The notes beneath the pieces are model-generated. The model was not told the DNA's origin. It made no database searches and saw only the letters and a program-made list of their open reading frames with translations. A stretch of DNA of 64,000 bases from Angiostrongylus vasorum (lineage: Eukaryota; Nematoda; Chromadorea; Rhabditida; Metastrongylidae): assembly GCA_018806985.1 (NCBI GenBank), contig JADANN010000359.1:124001-188000 (forward strand), written 5' to 3'. Position 1 is the stretch's first letter. The number at the start of each line of letters is the position of its first letter. Below are positions 11,380-23,619 of the stretch, in pieces. The position numbers were made by a program, and so were the translations under genes.

Positions 11380-11720
11380 AATTTCTAGACGGACAATCAA
11401 AAACCTGTTTAAAATTTAAGCGAAATTGATTCAGTTATCTTGCAAATTGATATAGATCTTCGCATAGTCGTAATCTTAACACCCGCGAAGTGGATAAATT
11501 CATTTAGTCCTTGAATTAAGTCTATCAAAAACGTTTCCACAAATGCCATTCATTATTTAAAAGGAATATGATAAGCAGGAGTGCTGAAGTGTCGACATCG
11601 GTTCGGATTAGCACGGGCAAAATCAGAAGACTGGCTGGAGGTTCACGCCATTTATCACGACATTTAGTGTATGCGTAAGCTGCATGGTTTTGTTTTTGTA
11701 TGACATTAACTTACCTGATA
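11380..11720. other. no gene seen
   Basis: AT-rich spacer without recognised repeats. Confidence 0.4.
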
Positions 11721-11726
11721 CTTCAT

Positions 11727-12108
11727 ACTTGAACGGCCCGTCCTCACTAGTTGTGCGGACCCCAGCATAATCACCATTTTTCGGAGATTTGCTGGTTGAG
11801 CTTTTGTGGTTCCCTGGAATCCCGAGGACAGCCTGGCCAAAGTCTGCCCCCAGGTCATCACCACAACAGGCAGTCGCAGCCTTTGTGGATCAGAAGGAGA
11901 TTTGCCACCATGGAAGTTTGATAACAGGACGGTGGTGGATCCGGGTAATGCTTTACTCTTAGCTAGGCTTCCTGATGGAAACGCTGGACTCCTTCTCAGT
12001 TTGGGAGGCCCTGCCAGGAGATGAATCTCCCGCTGTACATCGCAGTCCACACCAGTGTTCACCCAAGAACACCTCCCAGCCACGATGAGGCGGTAAAGCG
12101 TTAGGGAG
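11727..12108 (+). repeat. dispersed repeat A, copy 1
   Basis: About 380 bp, collinear with 27425-27802. Both open with CGGCCCGT..TCACT..GTTATGCGG or a close variant and end near 'acctcccagccacgatgaggcgg'. Shared internal blocks include 'ggatcagaaggagatttgcc' and 'tttcctgatggaaacgc'. It is GC-richer than its flanks, which explains the open frames on both strands. The start resembles the 5' end of the RTE copy at 32436 (CGACCCGT..CCACGGATATGCGGG). It could be a non-autonomous RTE relative or a truncated 5' end of another RTE family. Confidence 0.6.
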
Positions 12109-12109
12109 G

Positions 12110-12700
12110 TGGAGGTATGACATTTAGGCTGCAGTTATGGTCATTATGATTAAGAAGATTGTAAGAAACGTTGAATCATCATCTTTGTTCTTCGTCATCG
12201 AATGATTTACTAAATTGCAATCTCCGTAGGTGTTGGTATTCACCTTTTGTGTTTTGATGAAAATCTATTGCCGAGGACTGGCCGCTTAGCAAATATTTCA
12301 CCACTCAGCTAAGGAACACATTTAAACGTTTGTCGAAGTTTCCTTCAAATTCCATATAGATCATTCAAGTGGAAGGATATTAAGGAATATTCACTCTACT
12401 GTAGGCAAATGATGTTGAATTTGCTGATTTCGCAAGCGGCGCTCTCACGCAAATTGGTCGCGTCGATTTATCTTTAAGAAGCTTATCTCTTCAAGAACGT
12501 TCATACGCATATCCATGATCGCAGGGATTATATACTGCCGAAATCCACATTCCATTCGGCCAGTTCCATCCTAACCATCTACCAGAAAAACTCTATGCTC
12601 CTATCTCCAATGCAGGGCGGGCAGAACAGGGAGAGCGATGCTGTTCAGTACCATGTTCGACCACATCATGGGTTCACCAAGCCATCCGCACCTGTGGGGT
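12110..12700. other. no gene seen
   Basis: No frame, repeat match or RNA gene recognised. Confidence 0.4.
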
Positions 12701-13020
12701 TGGTAAATTGGCGCCAGACTTCCTTGGGATCAGCTAGCTCCCTCCAATTCACAAAACGTGGCGACTGCCAGTAATGAAGATCTAGCAACGCACTAAACTC
12801 GCGACTATCCCAGGATTTCAAGAAGAATCGACTCAACGAGCACTCAAGGTTCGTTAAGAGAACCAAAGAGGCTCAAACAGCAGTCGAGCCCATACGGAAA
12901 AAGCTTGAAGAACGTCGTAAATGTGATGGATGTGAGGAAACGAATTTAATGCGAGAACTGCGGGTACCCACTCAACATGTAATGTTATGTCACGTGGAGG
13001 GAACTTTAAAAAGTGGAAAC
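12700..13020. repeat. dispersed repeat B, copy 1
   Basis: Similar to 35660-35910. Shared blocks are 'gcgactatcccaggatttca', 'gcagtcgagcccatacgg' and 'gtggatgygaggaaacgaat', in the same order. The family type is unknown, with no coding signal. Confidence 0.4.
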
Positions 13021-13069
13021 CACACCTCAATTTGTGCTGAGATTTTTTAGGCGTATTCATTTATGCTGC

Positions 13070-13685
13070 ATCAACAGATAACTTTAGCACGGCTTCGCGA
13101 CTACATGGCTGTGGGAATGCTACGTACGTCATTTATAAGCGGCATTCCTAAAACATCTTTACTAGACAAGTCCTACACAAAGTCCTGAATCTTCGAAAAC
13201 CTAGGCACTGGTGATAGGTACTCCAGCTGTAAGATGGGGGAAAATCTGAATTCCAGGAACCGAAAGCAATGATGGATTGGAGAGAGGTGCGTCTCATCCC
13301 ACGAGAATTTGCGCTTTCTTAGTGCCGCGCAGATTTCAGAGTTTCGCCTGCACTTTAGAAGGACCGATGGGAGACGTCACTGACTGCAATTTGTAAACGT
13401 TGCCCTCCTAGAATTTTCTTAAAGTTCCAGGAACTTGTTTTGTCTAAAAATGGTTTCCTGTACGGGTAAATGAGTTTCTAACTGTTGAAGAGCTCAAATT
13501 TTTCGAGAATTAAATGTTCCGAGTCCTTTTCATTGCAGATCCTAAGAACCAAAATAAAATAACAAACACGCATTTTGACGGAGAACGAAAATTCACAATG
13601 AGTTCATGTTCTGATGACGCAATCATGTTTCAGAATGAGTTGACCTCTTCACTGAACAAATGAGCATTTCAAGAGCATATATACG
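13070..13685. other. no gene seen
   Basis: Spacer before the RTE fragment, with no recognisable feature. Confidence 0.4.
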
Positions 13686-13687
13686 AG

Positions 13688-13995
13688 GCAGTCATGGAAG
13701 CCCTCGATAGTCAAGGAATCCCTACTCAGCACACAAAGATTCTTCGTGAGCTATACAAACATTTCACAACCAAAATATCACCATTCTACAACGATATCAA
13801 CATTGACGTCAAAAGAGGAGTTAGGCAAGACGATACCATCTCGCCAAAATTATTTACCGCCACCCTCCAGAACGTCTTGCGAACAATGGAATGGGATAAT
13901 ATGGAAGTGAAAATCGATGGTCAGCAGTTACATCATCTTCGGTTTGCTGATGACATCGTCCTTATAACATCAAACATTAGCCAAGCGGAACGTAT
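13688..13995 (+). pseudogene. RTE reverse transcriptase internal fragment
   Basis: About 305 bp of RT palm sequence in one open frame, from VMEALDSQGIPTQ to QAERML. It contains KRGVRQDDTISPKLF (motif B region) and LRFADDIVLIT (the FADD catalytic motif of RTE-clade LINEs). Both ends are truncated, and a SINE-1 copy follows 65 bp downstream. This is the only RTE piece in the window in which motifs B and C share an unbroken frame. Confidence 0.8.
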
Positions 13996-14061
13996 GCTTT
14001 TATTTGTATTTTTCCGTTCATAATTTTCATCCAGAAGTATGTCTTCATCATATTCACTTTT

Positions 14062-14371
14062 GGCTCGTCTGGCGCAGTGGTTGGAGGCGCCACTGCGACA
14101 CACACGTGGGATGGATCCCGGCGCCCAAGGCTCGCCAACCCCTCCATCCCTTCCAGGTTGGCAAATTGGTACCAGACATGTCTGAGAGGATAGCAACACT
14201 GGCCCGATACATCGGTAGGCCACCGCGAGTCATTGTAAAGGGCAGGTATGCATTCAATCACCTCCAACGATACTTAATGAAGTCGAATGCATGGCACATC
14301 CCTCAGGGATTGATCAACGTCGAGTGCTTTATCCTTTATCCTCTATCCTTTATCCCTTTATCCTTTATCCT
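14062..14371 (+). repeat. SINE-1, full-length copy with TTTATCC tail
   Basis: Begins with a tRNA-like head (box A region 'tggcgcagtggttgg'; box B region 'gggatggatccc'). It continues with the family body ('ggtaccagacatgtctgag', 'catcggtaggccaccgcg', 'atgcattcaatcacctcc') and ends with tandem TTTATCC-type units (14329-14371). Head plus body plus simple tail is the layout of a tRNA-derived SINE mobilised by a LINE. Confidence 0.75.
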
Positions 14372-14379
14372 CACTTTTA

Positions 14380-15030
14380 TGTGCAATGTTTTCTTTCACA
14401 TATGTATATGATTTGTTTAGAAAAGAAATCACATAAGGGTTATATGCTTTTGAAATTGAGGGCAATTTGTCTGCAGTTATGACATGGAGGCTCAAGAAAT
14501 GTTGAGTTTAGGTGCTCCATCATATGAGGTTAAGTATCTGAGTGCACTTCTTTTTTAATACTTTGAAGTTGGTGGATTCCTGAGGCAAAACCTTCCCGAA
14601 AAGAAAGGAAAAAGGTCATTCAGACGTCAGTGCAAAACAACGAAAACACTCGCTGAGTGCAACCCAATAGAATATATTCACTCCGAGCAAAGAAAGATGT
14701 TCACTTCAGTCCAAGAAGGTCTTGCTCTGTCGTACATCAAAGACGTTTTCTTTCATTCTTGAACGAAGTACGGAAAAAATCTGGAAAGCGGTAACGTCAT
14801 CTAAGAAATTTGCCGTTGAAAGTTGGACGGATTAGATGAGAACTTGGATATGAAGAGAGCTGATCTGTTCAACGCGCGATCTTGTGGTTCGATGCCATCA
14901 AATTCCACACGGCCACTTCGGGTTTCATTGCTTCTGAACGCAAGACGTCCATTTAGAAGTCGAAAGTGTCTTGCTAGTACAGTAACAGTTGTTGTACAGC
15001 CAGATATTGATTATACTTGGTATGTCTTGA
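14380..15030. other. no gene seen
   Basis: No clear coding signal. A 113-codon frame at 14823-15164 runs from here into the RTE copy and is not a gene. Confidence 0.4.
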
Positions 15031-15035
15031 AGTTT

Positions 15036-16573
15036 TTCGAAAACCAACATGCCATTTCGTCGGTGAAAAATCGAACAGCACCAGGTCCGAACAGGATACC
15101 TGAAGAACCTTCCGCCAGTCCTCGTAAACACACTGGCTGGGCTCTTCACACGTTACCTGTCTGAATCCAAGGTCCCTAGTCACTGGAAGATCGGCAAGAC
15201 CGTGTTATTGTTCAAGAATGGTGAACTACACGACACCGGCAGCTATCGCCCAATCTGCTTGCTGTCTGTCGTCTACAAACTTTTCACTCGAGTGATCCTA
15301 AAGAGGATTGACAGAACACTGGACGAAGGACAGCCATGTGAGCAAGCAGGGTTGCGAAAAGGATTTAGTACGATGGACCACATCCACACGATAACAAGAC
15401 TCATTGAAGTATCGCGAGAGTACAAAAGACCGCTCTGTCTCACTTTCATCGATTTACAGAAGGCCTTTGATTCAACTGAGATAGAAGCAGTCATGGAAGC
15501 CCTTGATAGTCAAGGAGTCCCTACTCAGTACATAAAGATTCTTCGTGAGCTGTACGAAAATTTCACAACCAAGATTTCACCATTCTACAACGATATTAAC
15601 GTCGACGTCAACAGAGGGTTAGACAAGGCGATACCATCTCGCCAAAATTATTTACTGCCACCCCCAGAACTTCATGCGAACACTGGGATGGGATAATATG
15701 GGAGTGAGAATCGATGGTCGGTAGTTACATCATTTTCGCTTTGCTGATGACATCCTCCTTATAGCACCAAACATTCGCCAAGCGGGACGTATGCTTGTCG
15801 ACTTTGATAAAGTCTGTGGAAAGATTGGTCTTCGATTAAACCTCACAAAAACGGTGTTCATGAAGAACGGATTGGTTCCATATGCCCCATTCACGCTCAA
15901 CGGAACGAATATCTCCGAATGCTCCAGTTGTGTCTATCTAGGTTGGGAAATCAAAATGATGAACGACTTAGCTCCAGAGTTGAGCAGAAGGAAACGAGCG
16001 GTTTGGGGAGCTTTCCAAGAGCAACGAGGATCTAGTGAAGAGAACAAAGAACACCCGACTCCGTGCCCACCTTTTCGACTCAACGATACTTCCTGTTCTA
16101 ACGTATGCGTCAGAGAGCCGGTCGCTGCGTAAGCAGGAAGAAAGATCACTCAGCGTTATCGAACGCGCAGTCGAAAGGATGATGCTAGGAGTATCCCGTT
16201 TCCACACAAGTAAGGGATGGGATCCGTAGCTCCGACCCTGCGTCAACGATCAAAAACCAAAGATGCCGTTCTGTACGCCAAACAGTCGAAGATAAGGTGG
16301 GCCGGACACGTAATGTGTATGAATGACAACCAATGGACAAGAGCCGTTAGTGACTGGATTCCTCGGGATGTCAAACGTACCGCAGGGAAGACCACCGGCC
16401 CCGACCCGATCGTCAGAGTTCTTCACGAAGAACCTAGAAGAAAGATATGATGCTCGACGAGTCCCTAGAGGGAGCAGAACCCACTGCGCTACTCTTGCAC
16501 GCGACAGGGAAAAATGGAAGATTTACTGGCGCCCGCTAGAGTCACTCGGCGATCAACGGGACTACAGGTAACA
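15036..16573 (+). pseudogene. RTE copy A: reverse transcriptase and C-terminal part, 5' truncated
   Basis: Starts inside the RT domain (AISSVKNRTAPGP), passes through SYRPICLLSVVYKLF, CLTFIDLQKAFDS (motif A aspartate), FRFADDILLIAPN (motif C, in another frame) and the C-terminal region (KIRWAGHVMCMN). It ends ..DQRDYR then TAA at 16571-16573, which looks like the natural RTE stop. Several frameshifts and stops interrupt it. 5' truncation is the usual result of target-primed reverse transcription. It supplies the 3' part missing from the copy at 32436. Confidence 0.75.
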
Positions 16574-16744
16574 CAGGTGATATATGAGGCGCCATATTTG
16601 ATTGTACGACTCAACGAATTGTTTAAGGAACTTAGGCATCCACAGACCCTAACAGGCAATCGAGAAGAATTTTTTCGAGAGCTACACTCCATTGACTCAT
16701 TCGGTCATCACCGGTGAAAAAAAAGTAGAAGGCAATGAAATTAA

Positions 16745-16960
16745 TTAATCTCTTTGGGATGCGCCGTAAGCTATCAATTTCTTGAATAAGCATCGTAGAG
16801 GTGGCTTAATGCATATGTGGCCTATACCATGACACCCGGTGGCCTAGCAATATATCAGGAGTGCTGTGACAGGTCGAGTACCGATCTCCCAACATCAAAT
16901 GTATGGAAAACTTGATGATCCCGGTAGGCGTAATCGAGCCCGAAGTTCATTATTTGTTGC
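16745..16960 (-). repeat. degenerate SINE-1 copy
   Basis: Recognised by 'taagcatcgtagaggtggct', 'atgcatatgtggcctata' and 'ggtggcctagcaatatatc'. The head is lost. Confidence 0.5.
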
Positions 16961-16964
16961 AGGA

Positions 16965-17755
16965 GTCCCTCGATCATTGATGACCACGTACACACTGTAT
17001 CATCGGTAGATCCCTTTGGTCGAATACAATTTAATAATCGGGCACTTCCTTCATATTTGCAATAATAGAACTCCTACCTACAGAATCTCCAGCCGATGTT
17101 GCTCAAAAGGTGCATTTGTGCTAAGTATGCACACTGTAAAATAAAAATCATTTTGAATTTCATTCCCTTGGAGTTCATGCCATCACGACGCAGGCCGTTG
17201 ACCGTAAATCCTAGCATTCATCCTAGCTCGCAACCAGCTTTGCCTGGAACTTCCTCACTGCTTTTACGTTAAAATCCACTTTCTCAGACAGTAACTGTAT
17301 AACTGGATGGCGATATTAGTCTATTGTCCATTTCTTTTTCACTTTCTACCACACTTTTCCATAGAAATCACAACCATAAAACTGTGAAATTATCGCAAAC
17401 CTCAACAATTTGAACCCGAAACCTAATACCGTGTGACTACAGCATCCAACCGACGTCTGATTTTTCACCGCACGCGCTGCGAATTGGAATCAACTGATCT
17501 CAATTTATCTATCTCCCCACACATGTAAGCCATATATACCCTTATCAATGGCAACAGATACTTGGTAGTTTCTTGGAAGAAAAAATTGATTAATCACTGC
17601 TAGGCTCATACGAGACGCTGAAAATCAAATACACTCCTCATCTGCTCTCCCTCTCGCTATCCTTCCTTATCAACACCGGTCTCTACGAACCAATTCTGAA
17701 ACACTTTTTACACTTCCACGATTTCCGACTTCCTATTAACCTAGGTATTGACCGA
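16965..17755. other. no gene seen
   Basis: AT-rich spacer without recognised coding, RNA or repeat signal. Confidence 0.4.
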
Positions 17756-17759
17756 ACAA

Positions 17760-17932
17760 TTCTTCATATTCTTGTTGAGCAAACACGAGGTGTTATTTCA
17801 TTTCTTTATTTGCGCAAAAGCTGTCGTTTCTGCTTTAAGGAAGGCGAAATCCGCCGAAACGTCAGCTCGTACGTAAATAAAGAAATAAAATAACACCTCG
17901 TGTTTGTTAAACAAGAATACAAAAACTTTTTC
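17760..17932. mobile_element. palindromic pair of PLE ends
   Basis: The left arm (about 17765-17828: 'attcttgttgagcaaacacg'..'gcaaaagctgtcgttt') is the reverse complement of the right arm (about 17855-17930). The right arm contains GGCGAAATCCGCC, GAAAC, GTC and AGCTCG, as in the hammerhead motif, but the upstream CUGA core reads TTTAAGGA, so the ribozyme core is damaged. No coding sequence is left between the arms. Confidence 0.65.
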
Positions 17933-17934
17933 CA

Positions 17935-20600
17935 TTATGAAGTGAAAAGAGTAGCTTTCTGGTACGATGCTTGCTGCTCTTGAAGAAGGTACAGCGAAAG
18001 GCTTCTAAATCTGTCAACAAAACAAACCACCAAGAAGAAAAATGAGTTTGAATCAATTCCCGACGACTGCTCCCGCAACCGCCTCAGTGTAAATCAGCTC
18101 ATACTGGACTCTAAGTATTAATGGTGGCTCACATTTCTTTCAATTCTCCTGAATCTATTTGATAACTTTATTGAGTAAAGTGAGTTCATGAGTTGAGCAA
18201 CAACACAGGTCTGCTAAGAATTATGCAGCAATTATAATGACAGAGATACTGAAGTTGCACAAGTGGCGGCAAAAAATTATGCAGAAACGGATATAGCATT
18301 CTGTCATGCCCGTCGTATATTCCAAAGGGAGTGTGTTCCCAAGCGACATGAGATAGCTAGGAACCACAACATAGAAATTTCTGCACAGTTTTACGTAAGG
18401 ACTGCCTCTGTGGAGGTAATGGAAGCACAACCGACGATGTGGAAGCGGAGTCGTGGAAAGTCGGAGCGGTTTTAGAGCGGTAAATCTCCAGGTGGCGGCC
18501 TTGAGTGGAATGTTTCATACTGGCAGCTAGATATCCACGACGGGCGCTACGTCTGGGTGGTATCCAGTTCCGTAAGAATAGAAATGATTTCCGTTCTTTT
18601 CGTTCTACGCTCTTTGGTGCGCATGGCAATGTGGTGATGGAAACGCGATCCTAAAAGCGCTTAATGGTTGAATAGATAACGTGTATTCCGGTTATTTAAA
18701 TAATTTATCTAGTGGTAATGTCTATCTAAGCCAAATCATTAGAGGATGGGAGTCGTTAGAATCGTCCTACACTGAATTAACACATTAACAACGATGCTTA
18801 TGTTTTGTCTACTGCCGCGTATTCTTTGATAATCAGTGTAATTCAGGAGTTATTAACATAATCTCACAGAAGAGGGTTTGCCCTGTAGTGTGGCAGAAAT
18901 GATTCCTCCAGAGCGCTACTTCATTTCTAAAATTGTTTACAACTAAAAATTCCAGAAATCTGGAACGAATCTTAAATACTAAATATAATAGGAATTTTAA
19001 CGCAAGCGCACTAGCTGAAGACATCTGTGACACACTGTAGTACTCTGTTGCGTCTCGCTGTACGGAATTCCACTTCCGGTTTACTTTGCTGCACTAGGCA
19101 GTAGCCCTGATGAAAAGAAAGCTGAGAAATATGCCCTATGGTCTGCAAAAAGAAATCATCATTCTGGCCCTATAGAAAGTGATGTTCACTATGAGCTAAG
19201 ATATGATTGGGTAGTGTTAAACGGCGAGCACCGTTGAGTCATATGTGAATCATGTCGTCGTCAGTGTGTTAATAGTGCATGTGAACCTCTTTATGTCATG
19301 AACGACTAGAGTGAATTGTACACGCTTTTGACTGTAACTCATTATTGTGTGAACTTTGCGAATGCACCGTAACTTGACTAAAAGGTCAACTGCAGTTTGC
19401 AACATTCTGTAGCATTACAGATTTTCAATTAAAGTACTCGAACGGGAACTTGGTTTTCTAAGCATGGAATTGGACCATAAATTACGTATTCCCGAGACCG
19501 TCCGTGAAGGTGAATAGCCTTCCGACCAATTCTGTGAACTTCGAAATATCTCAGCAAGGAAAAAGGTGATTTGTCACACCTCTCCTTCCAGTGCTCTCAG
19601 CTCTTCAATATCGACGAATCCGACAGAGTTCGAATCGATATCATTCGATAACGCGTACAAAGTATTTGGTGACAGTTTATGGCCATCTAGCGGTTTTATC
19701 GACACCTAAATTTAGTTACTTTGAAAACTACCACCTTTATCTTTAACATTTTTCATATGAGTATTGATTGTAGTCAAAAATATACTAGATTTTAGGTTTG
19801 TTAGGGGTTTGACCAGGAATGACCACTCGTTAATATGGCTTTTAACAAAGCATCACTAAACGAATTTAATTCTAGTCGTTTGCGATTCTCCTCTGAACTA
19901 ATTCAATCCTAGAAACAACCTTTCTGATCTGTATATCTCTGGACGTAGACGGTTGGTAGTTGCACTCGTGCCCATTGGAGCAAAACGCAAGCGGAGGAAC
20001 CGCTAGCAGCACTTCATTCCTAGAATGAATTTTTTTCTTAAAGCGCATACAAACATGGAAGGAGAAGAAAAGACAGTGTACACATAAAACTTCATTTCTG
20101 TAATGAATCTCTTTACTTGTACCTCTAAAGATCCACCTCGTATTTTTTTTCGTCTACCTTTCAGGTTCATCTCCTCATATGCCTATAAGCCCACTGGTTG
20201 AATAAAAAATCCCTATTCTTTTAAATTTCTTGCGGTAGCTTTGTGGTGAACCCTAAACTTCTAGGGAGTCGGGGAAATAGTTAACAAGTGGTCAACAAGC
20301 GTCATAACAATTCAGCAAATGACAAGCTATCGTATTCTCATAACTTCGATATAACCTTCAGACATTATTCTATGAAAGCCTAATAAAAATGAGTATTTAA
20401 AGCCCCGTAACCCATTTCCACTAGTTTTTTAAAGCTTCTGCGCAGTCTTAGGTGTTAAGGTGCGATGTGCAGCGGATGCTCTACGCTAGCATGGTCATTT
20501 AAGCCGAGAAGTGTTCCCATAATGTCATCTGAAAGATCTCTCCAGAAACAACAACAACGTCCAGGTAAATATGAGTAGTGTAACAATCAATCATTCAAGT
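17935..20600. other. no convincing gene
   Basis: A GC-richer patch at about 18400-18650 keeps frames open on both strands (70 codons plus, 90 codons minus) but has no domain or clear splice pattern. The rest is AT-rich with nothing recognised. Confidence 0.35.
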
Positions 20601-20862
20601 AAAGGATAAAGGATAAAGCTCTCCGCGTTGGTCTATCTTTGAGAGATACGCCATGCATTCGACTTCATTAAGCATCGTTGGAGGTGATTGAATGCATATC
20701 TGGTCTTTACAATGACTCGTGGTGGCCTACCCGATCTATCGAGTCAAATCTGGAACCAAATTGCCGACCCCGGAGAGATGGAAGCTTTGGTGAGCCTTGG
20801 GCACGGGGATCGATTCTGTGTGTGTTGCAAGACGCCCCCGACCACTGCGCTAAACGCGCCCC
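20601..20862 (-). repeat. SINE-1 copy
   Basis: Starts with two GGATAAA units (the tail, in reverse), then the full body and a reverse tRNA-like head ending 'accactgcgctaaacgcgcc'. Well preserved. Confidence 0.7.
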
Positions 20863-20864
20863 TC

Positions 20865-22670
20865 TAGTATCCAAGTATGCCTTAAAAACCGACTTTCATT
20901 AAGCCTCGGTAAGTATAACAATATGGATCCTCTCTTCTATATGGATGAAAATTGACCAACACCCGTCCTATACAAGAGGGCACCAGGAAGTGAAGTTCAC
21001 TCTCGATAGGTGCTTCCTTCACTGGATTCGATTTGATGCGACTCGAACACCCACATCTCGACGAGGACCTTGAGACCATCCACTGGGGTCAACGCTGCAC
21101 TGAAGAAGGAGAAGGCGCGGAAGCGTTAGCCGAATGAAAGTTTCTAAACTGACCTCGTGTCAGCTCAATCATATAGAACATTAGTCAAGTACAATTTATT
21201 TCATTATGTGTCGTAGTGATATGTCGAAGACGAACGTACCAATTATCTTCTTCACCAACACACTGCATACTAGGAAGAACAGATTCCTGTAGGGTGGAAC
21301 GAACCGATAGTGGAATCTATTTCGGAATGGAGAAGCAAGAGATCGCGTTCGAAATGGAGAGCGCCGACCTGAAGTGATGATATGACTTGCCAACGACCGG
21401 AAGTTACTATCAGTCCTTATCGAAGTGTCAAGTGACGGCGACACCTTGACGACTTTTTCTGAACGATCTGAACTCCTCAGGGAGGTCGCCTTTGTTAAAC
21501 TAGTACTCGAATCTTAAACACAATACTCATTAATGAGATATGAACAATGCCAACTATAGGGAGCAACGGGTTCAAAATGAACATTCTGAAATTACGAACT
21601 CTGAGCTCCTTCTTCAATTCCCAACCGTGAAGAGTACCGAGAAGGGAGAAAACAAAAGGAAAAGTTTCTGATGCCTTTGTCAAAGATGCATGAATGGTCT
21701 CAATTCGAGTTGTTGTGACTTTTCATCGGTTGAATGTACGAAAAAAAGTTCAAACTGTTCAGACGCGAATAAAAACGCATGGATGAAAGCAAACGAATAG
21801 TAGGAATATGAATGTCATCCCCGTTTCAAGCATCATATTAACTTCAGGAATAAAGCGTTTGGAATTAGAGAACGCTCAAGAACGTTAACGGGAATATCAA
21901 GCGAACTGGTTCGAAAAGAAAACTGTAATAAAGAAAACTAGACAAATAAGCGACCCTAAACACCCTCGCTATGGACAGAGTTCTTGGGAAATGAAATTAT
22001 CTTGAGGGAAAAAAAGCAACAATGAACTGAAAATTGAAGAGAAGAGCGCATCGAGGTTAATATAGAGATATCCACTCTCATTAGAGTTGGTGATTTAACG
22101 GCGAACGGTGAGGAATTTTCGACCAGATGCGTAAAAAAAAGAAAGTTGAACAATACAAGAGCAGAAGAAAAGTGGAGAAAACTATCCTCATTCACGTCGA
22201 TATGAACTGATTTTCTTCCGCTCCTCACATCTCTTTGGAATATTGAATGGAAATATCTGGATTTCAAAACAAATTATCGTCTTCTCGCCTTAAAACATGG
22301 AGCAACATTACAGAGGAGATAAACCCAAGCAAAAGAAAAACTTTTCCGAAGGAAAAAAGACTTGGTGAAAAAAACATTTAGGATCTATAGAACAGCGCAA
22401 AGATAGACCGATAGAACAAGCTGATTTTTTTTCCGACCGATGAAAGAACCTACGCAACGCTTTCATTGTCATCGGCGCAGCAAAGAAAATGTATCTTCGC
22501 TATGTTTGAAATGAATTGCCATTTCCTCAGATAAGTCAGGCTAATGGAACGGATATTGTGGAAAAGAGCTACTGCGTCATAAGCGATCATGTCCTGACCT
22601 CTTGTTGGCGACCAAGCTGGCACAATCTTCCTTAGCTGTTACGAAGGATTACGAAGAGACCAATCACCAT
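20865..22670. other. no convincing gene; possible decayed PLE end at about 21095-21175
   Basis: The stretch 'ctgaagaaggagaaggcg'..GGAAGCGTTAGCC followed by 'gacctcgtgtcagctcaat' resembles a diverged PLE terminal block (compare 'acctcgtgtttgctcaac'), but the stems are not kept. An 82-codon arginine/serine-rich minus frame at 21196-21444 and a 103-codon minus frame at 21956-22267 have no recognised domain. Confidence 0.3.
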
Positions 22671-22679
22671 TTTTAACTT

Positions 22680-22890
22680 ATTATTTATTGCCCACTCTTT
22701 TTAACGGCAGGGCATATTGCGAAATATAACTATAATGATGCTGAGATATTTGCAAAACTCCGGACCGCAGTTGTCTGCGGTGGGGAACAGAACGCGCTAT
22801 TGTCCTTTCCGGGGAGTAACGCGTTCACCACCACACCATGCGGGTCCTTCGTTTCGCCTGTCTCTCAGCTAGTCCTATCGATCTTTTGCC
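22680..22890 (-). repeat. SINE-2 family copy
   Basis: Contains 'tttattgcccactcttttt', 'gctgagatatttgcaaaact', 'tgcggtggggaacagaa', 'acgcgttcaccaccacacca' and 'gtttcgcctgtctctcagct' in the order of the reverse half of the copy at 10775. Confidence 0.6.
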
Positions 22891-23208
22891 GTCAGCAGTC
22901 ACCCGTAAACGAAATATTTTTAGGGCTAACATGCGTTTTAGGGAGCTGAAACTCCAAAAACATATTAACTCAAACACAGCATGTAGTAGTAGTAGGTTCA
23001 TGTAGTACCTGCAAGTAATTCCTGCATTCGTTCCAGCTCGTTACCAGATGTTGAAAGAGAGTTCTCATGATTTAAGAACACGTGATTCCTATGATTTGAT
23101 CTTAAATTCGTCTGCGAAGAGATCTCACGATTACTTCCTGTATTTCGTCATTGTATTCTCTGTCTCTGTAGAAAATACTGAAATGTGGAACATCGTGAAT
23201 TCGCAGAG

Positions 23209-23319
23209 ATGAGTTCAGAAGGACAGTTCATTCTCCACTACATCCGAGCAGTCTTACCGGTTTTCTCTGTTACTCTTCTTAGTGCACTCCTTTTCTTACC
23301 TGTGATAAATCTGCCGTAG
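23209..23319 (+). CDS. small hydrophobic ORF or first exon, unknown
   Basis: A 36-codon frame, MSSEGQFILHYIRAVLP followed by a hydrophobic segment (VFSVTLLSALLFLPVI) and TAG at 23317-23319. It could encode a micro-membrane protein or the start of a larger membrane protein, with splicing at one of the internal GT sites. It is not recognised, and short frames like this occur by chance. A SINE-1 fragment begins 60 bp downstream. Confidence 0.2.
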   Translation: MSSEGQFILHYIRAVLPVFSVTLLSALLFLPVINLP

Positions 23320-23377
23320 TCATGTCGTAATATACGAAAGCAATTGAAGATGTGCCCAAAAGTTGTGTTCCCAGGTC

Positions 23378-23440
23378 CGTTGCAATTTGCCGACCCGGAT
23401 GGAGGGGCAGGCTTGGTGAGCATGGGCCCGGGTTCGAAAC
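23378..23440 (-). repeat. SINE-1 fragment
   Basis: Short match: 'aatttgccgacccggatgg' and 'ggcttggtgagcatggg'. Confidence 0.45.
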
Positions 23441-23619
23441 ACAAGCATAAGTTATCTCTAACCACTGCTCTCCTGCTATGATCGTATATGTTCTCAACGG
23501 ACATTGGGCAGAGCTACTAACAGATATTCTTGCACAGCCACTCGACGTCAATCAGCATTCGTTCCTCTTTATCGATAATCAATTATGACACTTTGTGGAT
23601 ATAAACACAAATATATCGA

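Noticed and set aside
11706..12083. 125-codon minus-strand frame
   Set aside because: It lies within dispersed repeat A, and the second copy at 27425 does not keep the frame open.
20678..20902. 74-codon plus-strand frame
   Set aside because: It lies in SINE-1; similar frames appear in other copies because of shared sequence.
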